DNA of 34,939 nt from Nitriliruptorales bacterium (GTDB taxonomy: Bacteria; Actinomycetota; Nitriliruptoria; Euzebyales; JAHELV01): positions 59,983 to 94,921 of the forward strand of contig JAHELV010000010.1 of assembly GCA_024644015.1 (NCBI GenBank). Reading direction: 5' to 3'. The position numbers and the translations under genes were made by a program. The notes under the pieces are model-generated. The model did not search any database, was not told the origin of the DNA, and saw only the letters and a list, made by a program, of their open reading frames with translations. This document shows positions 8,206 through 15,504 of this stretch, piece after piece. Every line of letters starts with the position of its first letter. The first letter of the stretch is position 1.

Positions 8206-8649
8206 ATGACGCATCCCGATACCGCCGAGCATCCGACGCCCGGCTCGCGATTCACGTTCGGCGCGCAGCCGACGGTCGGCGCCGCAGCAGCCATCAAGGC
8301 CGTCGCACAGGACACGTCCGAACTGGTCCGCGCCGAGATCGAACTGGCCAAGGCGGAGCTGGCGGACGGCGTCAAAGCCAACGGCCTCGGGGCCGGAATG
8401 ATGGTCGGCGCGGCCGTGATGATGTGGCTCGCAGTGCAGGGCCTGCTGCTCGCGATCGGCTTCGCACTCGCCCTGGTCATGCCAGGATGGGCGGCGGCGC
8501 TGATCGTGACAGTGGTCCTGATCATCATCGGCGTGGTGCTTGCCAGGCTGGGCATGAACAAGCTGGGCACTCCGGTGTCGGTCGACCAGGCGAAGGCAAA
8601 CGTGCAGGAGGATGTGGCGTGGTTCAAGACACACCTGCGAGGACGGTGA
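8206..8649 (+). CDS. phage-holin-III/DUF1469-like membrane protein
   Basis: A 147-residue protein with a hydrophilic N-terminus (TSELVRAEIELAKAELADG, about residues 37-55) and two hydrophobic helices, around GAGMMVGAAVMMWLAVQGLL and ALIVTVVLIIIGVVLARLG, then a charged tail (WFKTHLRGR). This matches the Phage_holin_3_6/Holin-X-like family (DUF1469), common single-copy membrane proteins in Actinobacteria; the name does not imply lysis. ATG 8206 was chosen because it leaves the conserved part intact. Its stop overlaps the GTG of the next gene (GTGA), so the pair is translationally coupled. The exact function is unknown. Confidence 0.75.
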   Translation: MTHPDTAEHPTPGSRFTFGAQPTVGAAAAIKAVAQDTSELVRAEIELAKAELADGVKANGLGAGMMVGAAVMMWLAVQGLLLAIGFALALVMPGWAAALIVTVVLIIIGVVLARLGMNKLGTPVSVDQAKANVQEDVAWFKTHLRGR

Positions 8650-9041
8650 GCGACACCAACGGGCTGCTGCCGCAGCACGAGGCTGTCCGCGCCGCCCGCG
8701 AGCGGTTGGGCCGCGACCTTGACGTCCTCAACGTCGAGATGCGCGCGGAGATGGGGCATGCAATGGAGAAGACCGTCTGGAAGCTCGCGGCGACCGGGGC
8801 GGCCGTGCTGGCCAGCATGGCGGTGCGAAGCCTCCTGATGACCGTGTGGCGTCGCGTCGCGAAGAACGAGCCGCCGAACAACCCCGCCGACCCCGACACG
8901 GGGTGGGGCGAGGCCATCGCGTGGACCGCCGCGACCGGGCTCGTGATCGGTGTGGCGCGCATGGTGGCCAGCCGCGGGGCGGCCGCCGGCTGGCGCAGAG
9001 CGACCGGCTCCCTGCCTCCGGGCCTACAGGACGTCGCCTGA
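8646..9041 (+). CDS. DUF3618/DUF4235 membrane protein
   Basis: A 131-residue protein. The N-terminal VRAARERLGRDLDVLNVEMRA stretch resembles DUF3618 (an amphipathic helix), and from about residue 40 the sequence WKLAATGAAVLASMAVRSLL ... GWGEAIAWTAATGLVIGVAR is a good DUF4235 match with two membrane segments. In other Actinobacteria these domains are usually separate neighbouring genes; here they appear joined in one short ORF. GTG 8646 overlaps the upstream stop by 4 nt. The last 18 nt overlap the 3' end of the opposing SWIM gene. A cell-envelope role is likely but unproven. Confidence 0.7.
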   Translation: MSDTNGLLPQHEAVRAARERLGRDLDVLNVEMRAEMGHAMEKTVWKLAATGAAVLASMAVRSLLMTVWRRVAKNEPPNNPADPDTGWGEAIAWTAATGLVIGVARMVASRGAAAGWRRATGSLPPGLQDVA

Positions 9042-9794
9042 GTCGCCGTCGCCGGACTCGAGCAGTGCGGCGGCGTGATCGGCGGCGGCGACCACCGCAG
9101 GGCTGAACATCGCGACCACGGTGGTGGGCCCGGTCCACCCGGCCGGCTCACCCAGCATGCGCAGCGGACCGGCCGGGGTGGGCGGCCGCCGGACCGGGGG
9201 CAACGGCACCTCCGACGGGTGGACGCGGGCCCGTGACCATCCATCGGTGGTGAGCTCGGCCAGGGCAACGCTGCGTTGTTCGTGGGTCGCCCGCCGGTCG
9301 CGGATCTCGGCGAGCAGCTGTTCGCGACTACGCCCTCGCAGTCGGGTCATGAGGTACGGATCCCCGTCGAGCCGCTCCCGCACGTCCATCCAGACGGCGA
9401 CCTGGTGCACGCACGGCGCCGGCTCATCACACGTGCAGCGCAGGTGCCACTGGCCGGCCTGCGGCAGCAGCGACAGGCCGAGCTCGGTCAACGCGCTGTC
9501 GAACTGATCGGGCAGCTGCCCGGCCAGCAGCCGCGCATAGTGGCGCGCCTGCCGGCCGAGCAGGTCACCGACCGACCGCCACTGCGTGTCGCTCCACACC
9601 GGAAGCGTGAGCTCGACCAGGTGCGGGCGGGCGTGCGAGCCCTGAACGCGACCTTCGATCCGGCCTGCGACCACACGGAGCGAAATGACCCGGCCGCCCG
9701 TGCGCAGACGATCCGCTTCGTTCAGCCGCCAGCGACCCTCCGGCGCGGACGCGTCCAGACCGAGGACGGACAGCCACTCGACCGCTGCCCTCAC
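9024..9794 (-). CDS. SWIM zinc-finger protein
   Basis: A 256-residue protein carrying the SWIM motif CxCxnCxH as CTCDEPAPCVH at about residues 118-128, directly preceded by a tryptophan-containing strand (QWHLR). SWIM fingers bind zinc and mediate DNA or protein contacts, and in bacteria they are commonly encoded beside SNF2 ATPases. The N-terminal 100 residues have the basic strand pattern seen in such partners (GRVISLRVVAGRIEGRVQGS). Its start overlaps the SNF2 stop by 4 nt (9791-9794), so the two are almost certainly made together. The C-terminus is acidic and Pro-rich. Function inferred: accessory subunit of the SNF2 translocase. Confidence 0.85.
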   Translation of the reverse strand: MRAAVEWLSVLGLDASAPEGRWRLNEADRLRTGGRVISLRVVAGRIEGRVQGSHARPHLVELTLPVWSDTQWRSVGDLLGRQARHYARLLAGQLPDQFDSALTELGLSLLPQAGQWHLRCTCDEPAPCVHQVAVWMDVRERLDGDPYLMTRLRGRSREQLLAEIRDRRATHEQRSVALAELTTDGWSRARVHPSEVPLPPVRRPPTPAGPLRMLGEPAGWTGPTTVVAMFSPAVVAAADHAAALLESGDGDSGDVL

Positions 9795-12703
9795 GGCCCC
9801 TCCCCTGCCAGCTCGCCGCTGCCGGTCTCGGCCCCCGTCAGCACGAGCCGGCCGGGGGTGCGCGCGCCGTCACCGAGCTCGACGAGCTCGAGCAGCGCGT
9901 CCGGGGGCAGCTCGGTGATCCAGGTCTCGCCCGACCCGACGATCTCCGAGGCCATTTCACGCTTCGCGTCCAGCATCGCGTCGATGCGCTCCTCCAGCGT
10001 GCCGACCGCCATAAGCCGGTGGATCAGAACCCGTTCGGTCTGGCCGATCCGGTGCGCACGATCAGATGCCTGATCCTCGACCGCGGGGTTCCACCATCGG
10101 TCGTAGTGGATGACCTGGGTCGCTGCGGTCAGGTTCATGCCCGTCCCGCCGGCCCGCAGGCTGGCGACCAGTGCGGGCGGCGCCGTCTCCTCCGTCCGAC
10201 CCTGGAACAGGTCGACGACGCCTTGCCGCGCCGTGGCCGACATGCCGCCGTGCAGGATGGGGATCGCGGTCCCCGAGGCCGCAGACAGCTCGTCGACCAG
10301 GATCCGCGCCATGCCCACGAACTGGGTGAAGACGAGCACACGTTCACCTGCCTGCCTGGCCTCGGCGAGCAACTGATGCGTCACCGCGAGCTTGCCGGAC
10401 CGTCCCACGGTGTGGGTCGCGCCGCCCGCGCCGAGCGCCGGATGATCGCAGATCTGCTTGAGCCGGGTCAGCAACGCCAGGACAGCACCGCGATAGCGCA
10501 TACCGCTTTGCTCCTGCGCTGCCTGGCGTCGGAACTGGTCGACCGCAGCTGCGTAGCGTTGGCGCTGCCCCTCGGTCATCGCGCACGGGACCGTACGCTC
10601 GATTCGGGGCGGCAGGTCGGGCGCGACGCGAGGATCCGACTTGGTGCGCCGGAGGACGAACGGCGCGATCAGGCGGCGCAACTGGTTGCGGATCACGTGA
10701 TCGCCCCGCCGCTCGATTGGTATCGAGAACCGCCGTTCGAACCCGTTCCGCGAACCCAGCAGGCCTGGGTTGGTCAGATCGAGCAGGGACCACAGCTCGC
10801 GCAGCCTGTTCTCGACGGGCGTGCCCGTCAAGGCAACACAGTGCGACGAGCGGAGGCGCCGCACCGCCCGGGCGCCCAGCGTGTCCGGGTTCTTGACCTG
10901 CTGCGCCTCGTCGAGCGCGACCACTCGCCACTCGATACCGGACAGCAGCTCGATGTCGCGACGGAGGGTGCCGTACGAAGTGACGACCACACCGCGCTCG
11001 CCGGCGAGGTTCGACGCCCGGTCGGGACCGTGATGGCGGTCGACGGCGAGGCCCGGCGCGAAGCGTGCGAGCTCTCGCTCCCAGTTCGTCACCACCGATG
11101 TGGGGCACACGACCAGGTGCGGACCCGTTCCCTGCACCAGCAGGTGGGCGATCAGCATGACCGTCTTGCCCAGGCCCATGTCATCGGCGAGCACCGCGCC
11201 CAGGCCCAACCGGTACATCATGTCGAGCCATGCCACGGCGTCGCGCTGGTAGCCCCGAAGGTCCCCGTCGAAGCCTTCCGGCACCTCCCGCTCGCGTGCC
11301 GCCGGCTGGTCGCGCAGACGATCCACCAGCGTGGCCAGTGGCCCGACCGTCGAGATCCGTGTGATCTCTGAGACCGTCGCCGTCGCCGAGCTCGCGCCGA
11401 CACCGGCGACCGCCAGACCGATCGCCTCGATCAGCGGCAGCCGTCCAGCGACGGCGCTCCGCTGCTGCCACTGGGTACGCATCTGCGGTGTGACGCGTAC
11501 CCAGCGGTCCTGCCAGAACACCAGCGGATCGTCGGGCTCGAGCAGATGTTCGATCTCGTCGGCGTCGATCACTTCGTCGCCGACGATGCCCTGCCAGCGC
11601 GCCTCCACGAATGCACCGAGTGGCCCACCGTCGGCGTCCGGGGTACCGAGCTGCAGCCGCGGGCGCAGTTGTGCGACGTCATCCGGCAGTGCGATCACAT
11701 AGCCCGCGTCGCTGAGCAGCGGTGCGGTCTGATCGATGAAGCGCCACGCGTCCGCGATGTCGACCTGCACCGACGTCGGCTGGGGCTCGTCCAAGGCCCG
11801 TTCGACCGGGCGGCAGACGCGTGCTGCCCGCGCCAGCGCCTCGAGCAGTGCCTCGACGCGGTCGGAGTGCTCGGCGCCGTGGCGCCAGACGTCGTCGGCC
11901 GGCACGCGGACCCCGTCGCGGTCGTTCAGCCCGAAGCGCAGCGTCCACGGCCCGGACGGACCGTCCGGCGGCTCGAGTACGAACTCGACGGTGTGTCCGC
12001 TACCGGCCCGCTCGTACGGCCGCAGCCACTCCCGTACATGGGCGAGGGTCTCGCCTCGCTCCGCGCCGAGCGGCACCGCCGGATCGTGAGGATCGGTGCT
12101 TGCCTCCTGCCAACGGGCCGTCCACGGCAGCAGGCGTTCGCGAGGCCGGCCGGTCCCGGTCCAGCCCGCCTGGTGCCTGACGAGGGCGTCTGCGATTCCG
12201 TCGACGAACGCCCGAAGCAATGCGAACGGGTGCCACACGCCGGCGGTCCCGCGCGGAAGCGCATGTGCGGCGACGGGCAACGCATCGGCCAACGCTGCCA
12301 ACGCGTCGGCGGCCATCCCGCCGACGGGCAGCAGCACCTGCCAGGTGGCCACGACCTGATCGTCGACGGAGCGCAGCAGCGGCGCGATCTGATGCTCGGC
12401 CACGAGGCCCACCGCGAGCCGTGCCGCACGCGCGTACCCCGTCACCGACGCGGACGTCCACGGCTCGGTCCGGCCCGGCTGCAGCAGCGCGGGCAACGCC
12501 TCGGTCAGCCGCACGGCAGCGACCGGATGGTTGCGGTACTGCGGGCCGTCCGCGGTTGGCACGACCAGCATGGCGCGATCGGCGTTCGCGGTGACACCGA
12601 GTGCCGCAACGGCGGTCGTCGGCGCGCGATCGCCGCGGAGTCGGTAGAACAGCAGCCGCCCGTCGGCCGGCAGCGCAGGGTTCGGCGAGAACACGAGATG
12701 CAA
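9791..12703 (-). CDS. SNF2-family ATPase/DNA translocase
   Basis: A 970-residue SF2 ATPase. Residues about 315-425 resemble the bacterial SNF2 helicase-associated domain (DUF3670): WRFIDQTAPLLSDAGYVIALP ... WQDRWVRVTPQM. The core has Walker A DDMGLGKT (about 508-515), DEAQ box (LDEAQQVKN, about 598), TGTPVENRL, and a RecA2 lobe with LHGGMSATARQGVVDLFQ (about 818) and the motif VI segment DRAHRIGQTE (about 886). Family knowledge: such proteins remodel protein-DNA or polymerase-DNA complexes and act in repair, transcription recycling or defence. TTG 12703 is the likely start, with GAAAGG 11 nt upstream; no ATG lies nearby. It is coupled to the SWIM gene and preceded 38 nt upstream by an unknown gene. 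Confidence 0.92.
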   Translation of the reverse strand: MHLVFSPNPALPADGRLLFYRLRGDRAPTTAVAALGVTANADRAMLVVPTADGPQYRNHPVAAVRLTEALPALLQPGRTEPWTSASVTGYARAARLAVGLVAEHQIAPLLRSVDDQVVATWQVLLPVGGMAADALAALADALPVAAHALPRGTAGVWHPFALLRAFVDGIADALVRHQAGWTGTGRPRERLLPWTARWQEASTDPHDPAVPLGAERGETLAHVREWLRPYERAGSGHTVEFVLEPPDGPSGPWTLRFGLNDRDGVRVPADDVWRHGAEHSDRVEALLEALARAARVCRPVERALDEPQPTSVQVDIADAWRFIDQTAPLLSDAGYVIALPDDVAQLRPRLQLGTPDADGGPLGAFVEARWQGIVGDEVIDADEIEHLLEPDDPLVFWQDRWVRVTPQMRTQWQQRSAVAGRLPLIEAIGLAVAGVGASSATATVSEITRISTVGPLATLVDRLRDQPAAREREVPEGFDGDLRGYQRDAVAWLDMMYRLGLGAVLADDMGLGKTVMLIAHLLVQGTGPHLVVCPTSVVTNWERELARFAPGLAVDRHHGPDRASNLAGERGVVVTSYGTLRRDIELLSGIEWRVVALDEAQQVKNPDTLGARAVRRLRSSHCVALTGTPVENRLRELWSLLDLTNPGLLGSRNGFERRFSIPIERRGDHVIRNQLRRLIAPFVLRRTKSDPRVAPDLPPRIERTVPCAMTEGQRQRYAAAVDQFRRQAAQEQSGMRYRGAVLALLTRLKQICDHPALGAGGATHTVGRSGKLAVTHQLLAEARQAGERVLVFTQFVGMARILVDELSAASGTAIPILHGGMSATARQGVVDLFQGRTEETAPPALVASLRAGGTGMNLTAATQVIHYDRWWNPAVEDQASDRAHRIGQTERVLIHRLMAVGTLEERIDAMLDAKREMASEIVGSGETWITELPPDALLELVELGDGARTPGRLVLTGAETGSGELAGEGP

Positions 12704-12741
12704 CAGCGCGCAGGCCTTTCGTAAGCGCGGAACCCCCTACG

Positions 12742-13275
12742 CTAGCGGCGGTCGCCGTCGCGCTGCGATTCGTGTTCAAGATGGGCGATCAGCTGACGGA
12801 TCGCCGACGCGGGAACCTGATCGCCGCTCCGTTGTGCGAGGAGGTCGACGAGTGCCGCGATGACCGCCTGGCGCTCCGACCGCGCGGGCGCGGTGTCGCT
12901 GAACAGTGCGGGCTGGTCGACCTGTACCTGTCGTTCGACGAAGTCGTCCGGCGGCCGCCCGGCCAGCGCCGATGCCCACCACACCAGTCCGCGGTCCCAT
13001 GAGACACCAGCCGGCCGCGCGGCGGGAACCCGACCCCGGAACGCGACCTCGGCGATCACCGAGTGGACCGCGTCGCGCACCAGCGGATCCTCGGCGAAGC
13101 TGCGCCGCACCGCCTCCACGAAACCGGGTCGTGGGGGCTGCCCAGTCAGCACGTCGGCCAGGCGTTCGACGATCGGCCGTGAGCGCTGCAGCCAGTCCCA
13201 GGCGTACCGTGGCACCGCGCGCACGGCTGCAGGGTCGGGCGCGGGCTCAGCTGCCACGGGCACTCCATCTAGCAT
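12742..13275 (-). CDS. uncharacterised protein upstream of SNF2
   Basis: I do not recognise this 177-residue protein. It is soluble by composition, mostly helical, with Trp-rich patches (YAWDWLQRSRPIVERLADVL near the N-terminus and WDRGLVWWASALAGRPPDDF in the middle) and a basic C-terminal helix (RQLIAHLEHESQRDGDRR). Codon use matches true genes here. ATG 13275 has GAGG 10 nt upstream; the frame is also open to TTG 13323, which overlaps the stop of the kinase-domain gene by 4 nt and could be the real, coupled start. Its position between a kinase domain and SNF2-SWIM suggests a shared transcript. Confidence 0.6.
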   Translation of the reverse strand: MLDGVPVAAEPAPDPAAVRAVPRYAWDWLQRSRPIVERLADVLTGQPPRPGFVEAVRRSFAEDPLVRDAVHSVIAEVAFRGRVPAARPAGVSWDRGLVWWASALAGRPPDDFVERQVQVDQPALFSDTAPARSERQAVIAALVDLLAQRSGDQVPASAIRQLIAHLEHESQRDGDRR

Positions 13276-13319
13276 CGGGAACCAGCCTCGGCCCAGCGTG
13301 ATGGCGGCGCGACGCGAAA

Positions 13320-13571
13320 TCAAGCATTCGTGGTGTCGCTGAGCGCGTCGATGAGCCCGCGGCAGTCAGCGACGGTCGCATCGGCGATCGCGCGCAGGGC
13401 GCGCAGGGCTGCGCCGACACCGGTCGCGTCGCCGTCCGCGTGATGCAGCAACGCCGTGTCGACGGCCAGTGACAGCGCCGTCACCTGTTGCACGACGCCG
13501 GCATGCAGCTCCTCGGCGAGGCGCCGCCGCTCGCGAACGATCTCCGTGTCCACCGCGTCTCCGTGACCCAT
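13320..13571 (-). CDS. stand-alone HisKA_3 dimerisation domain
   Basis: An 83-residue ORF whose sequence RERRRLAEELHAGVVQQVTALSL aligns by eye with the dimerisation and phosphoacceptor helix of NarL-type (HisKA_3) histidine kinases, followed by a second helix (ALRALRAIADATVADCRGLIDAL). The phosphoacceptor-like His is present, but the acidic residue that normally follows (LHD/LHE) is Ala (LHAG). No sensor precedes it and no ATPase domain follows: the stop is immediately followed by the next gene. ATG 13571 is used; GTG 13553 with GGAG 5 nt upstream is a good alternative. It may be a kinase remnant, or a small four-helix-bundle regulator that lost catalysis. Confidence 0.6.
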   Translation of the reverse strand: MGHGDAVDTEIVRERRRLAEELHAGVVQQVTALSLAVDTALLHHADGDATGVGAALRALRAIADATVADCRGLIDALSDTTNA

Positions 13572-13635
13572 CGACGACGAGCCCACTCAGCCCTCAGGGC
13601 GCTCGGTGCCCTGTGGGGAGCCAGCCACTCACATT

Positions 13636-13674
13636 GGCCAACACGCTCCCCGCGTCGGCCAGTACGCTCCCCGC
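13636..13674. repeat. two tandem 18-nt direct repeats
   Basis: GGCCAACACGCTCCCCGC (13636-13653) and GGCCAGTACGCTCCCCGC (13657-13674) differ at two positions and are spaced with a 21-nt period. They lie directly after the stop of the glycosylase gene in the 104-nt gap before the kinase-domain gene, so they could be a paired binding site or a small duplication. Confidence 0.7.
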
Positions 13675-13675
13675 C

Positions 13676-14884
13676 TCAGCGACGTCGCTCCCGACTTGTC
13701 GCTGGCAGCAGGGTACGACGCAGGGCGTCACCGAGCGCGCAGTCGGCGCTGACCGCCACGCCGTCGAGTCCGAGCCACGCCGCCAGCGTGCACAGCTCGG
13801 TCGCGAGTGGCCCCGCGACCTGGCCGGCGATGGCCGATGCCTCCAGGAACACACCAGGCACACGCAGCAACCCCGCCCGCCGATCGGCTTTGACGTCGAC
13901 GCGCGCCACCAACTCGTCGCCGAGCAGGAACGGCATCACGAAGTAGCCGTACCGCCGCTGGCCGGCTGGGACGTAGAACTCCAGCCGGTAGCGGAAACCG
14001 AAGACGCGCTCGGTCCGCGCACGATCCCACACGAGCGGGTCGAACGGGGTCAGCAGCGCCGCGGCAGCCACACGGCGTGGGGTCCGCGCCCCAGGTGCGC
14101 GGTACGCGGATCGATCCCAGCCGTGCACCTCGACCGGGGCAAGCAGACCTTCGTCAGCCAGTCGCGCCACGATCGGCCGTGCGGTCGGACCGTGCAGCCG
14201 GTGGTAGTCGATGAGGTCGCCGGCGGTCGCGACACCGAGCGCGTCGGCGGCAACCAGGAGCAACTCCCGGTACGCGGCTTCGCGGTCTGGGGTCGGACGG
14301 TTGAGCACCGCGGCCGGGATGACCCGCTCGGTGAGGTCATAGCGCCGCGTCTGTCCGCGACGGTCAGCGATGGCAACCTCCCCCCAGGCGAACAGCGCCT
14401 CGAGCGCCGCCTTGCCCGGTGACCATCCCCACCACGGTCCGCTCCGCTCACCTGGGTCTGTGAGATCGCGAACGGCCAGCGGGCCACGCGCGGCGACCTC
14501 GTCGCGGACGGACGCGATGTATCCGGGTCGCTCGGCCTCCAGACGCGCCGCGCGGCGCCCCGACCAGTGCGCGCGGCGGTGCGAGAGCGCCGGCCAGCGG
14601 TCTATCGCGACCAGGCTCGCTTCGTGCGCCCACGCCTCGAACAGCTCGCGTCGCCGGTAGGCGGCGTCGTCGAGCATGGCCGTCGGGTACGGGCCCAGAC
14701 GCGAGAACAGCGGCAGATACTGCGCGCGTTCGACGGTCTGCACGGCGTCGATCTGCACGAGGTCCAGGCGACGCACGACACCGCGGACATGTCGGACGTC
14801 GACCCGCCCACCGGGCCGTGGACGGTCGAACCCCTGTGCCGCCAACGCGATGCGGCGGACCTGGTCGGGCCGCAGCGACGCCAC
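13676..14884 (-). CDS. AlkZ/YcaQ-like DNA glycosylase (HTH_42 family)
   Basis: A 402-residue winged-helix protein of the COG3214/HTH_42 family, whose characterised members (AlkZ, YcaQ) unhook bulky alkylated bases and interstrand crosslinks. The catalytic Q-hydrophobic-D motif is visible as LVQIDAVQTVERAQYLPLFS, with Q44 and D46; QxD is typical of the YcaQ/AlkZ2 branch rather than QxQ of AlkZ. FEAWAHEASLV and the C-terminal VDVKADRRAGLLRV, a strand pattern common in the family, are also present. The GTG start at 14884 lies 16 nt after leuD in the same direction, so it may be transcribed with the leu genes. Glycosylase activity is inferred from the motif. Confidence 0.82.
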   Translation of the reverse strand: MASLRPDQVRRIALAAQGFDRPRPGGRVDVRHVRGVVRRLDLVQIDAVQTVERAQYLPLFSRLGPYPTAMLDDAAYRRRELFEAWAHEASLVAIDRWPALSHRRAHWSGRRAARLEAERPGYIASVRDEVAARGPLAVRDLTDPGERSGPWWGWSPGKAALEALFAWGEVAIADRRGQTRRYDLTERVIPAAVLNRPTPDREAAYRELLLVAADALGVATAGDLIDYHRLHGPTARPIVARLADEGLLAPVEVHGWDRSAYRAPGARTPRRVAAAALLTPFDPLVWDRARTERVFGFRYRLEFYVPAGQRRYGYFVMPFLLGDELVARVDVKADRRAGLLRVPGVFLEASAIAGQVAGPLATELCTLAAWLGLDGVAVSADCALGDALRRTLLPATSRERRR

Positions 14885-14900
14885 GAGCCGCGTGGGATCG

Positions 14901-15488
14901 TCAGCCTGCCACAGGCATGAACGTCGGCCGCGTCGCCTCGTAGTCGGCGATCTCAGCGTCGCGTGCCAACGTCAGATCGATGGTGTCGAGTCCTTCGACG
15001 AGCAGCCGCTTGGTGTGTGGGTCGACGTCGAAGTGATCGGTCCCCAGCGCGGTGACGACCGTCTGACCCGGGAGGTCCACGCGGATGGACGCCGCGGGAT
15101 CATCTGTGGCGAGTGCGATCAGCGCCTTGCACCGCTCGGCCGGCAGCGTCACGGTGAGCAGGCCGATCTTCGCGCAGTTGTTGCGGAAGATGTCAGCGAA
15201 CGACGGCGCGACGATCGCCTCGAAGCCGTACTGCTGCAGCCCCCACGGCGCGTGCTCGCGTGACGAGCCGGACCCGAAGTTGGCACCCGCCACCAGGACG
15301 TTCGCGCCGGCGTACCGCTCGTCGTTCAGCACGAACGACGGATCGGCGCGCCAATCGTCGAACACGAACGCGCCGAAGCCCGTGCGCTCGATGCGCTTGA
15401 GGTACTGCTTGGGCATGATCTGATCCGTGTCGACGTCGGCGCGGTCCAGCGGGACCATCCGTCCGGCGACGATGCTGACTGGCTGCAC
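14901..15488 (-). CDS. leuD: 3-isopropylmalate dehydratase small subunit
   Basis: Swivelling-domain subunit of isopropylmalate isomerase; with LeuC it converts 2- to 3-isopropylmalate. Recognised by RADVDTDQIMPKQYLKRIER near the N-terminus, then GANFGSGSSREHAPWGLQ and FADIFRNNCAKIGLL. I chose GTG 15488 because GGAGG lies about 8 nt upstream and the product is 195 residues, the normal length; the frame is open further to 15527. It starts 16 nt after the leuC stop, consistent with a leuA-leuC-leuD transcript. Confidence 0.93.
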   Translation of the reverse strand: MQPVSIVAGRMVPLDRADVDTDQIMPKQYLKRIERTGFGAFVFDDWRADPSFVLNDERYAGANVLVAGANFGSGSSREHAPWGLQQYGFEAIVAPSFADIFRNNCAKIGLLTVTLPAERCKALIALATDDPAASIRVDLPGQTVVTALGTDHFDVDPHTKRLLVEGLDTIDLTLARDAEIADYEATRPTFMPVAG

Positions 15489-15504
15489 TGCGTGTCCCTC
15501 CTCG

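Noticed and set aside
8009-8209. 66-codon plus-strand frame ending on the start of the DUF1469 gene
   Set aside because: Arg/Pro/Ser-rich composition typical of chance frames in GC-rich DNA, with no ribosome site or recognisable domain.
13594-13863. Frame with repeated AGSVLA across 13636-13674
   Set aside because: The repeat is a DNA-level duplication after the glycosylase stop, and the frame upstream is a shadow of that gene.
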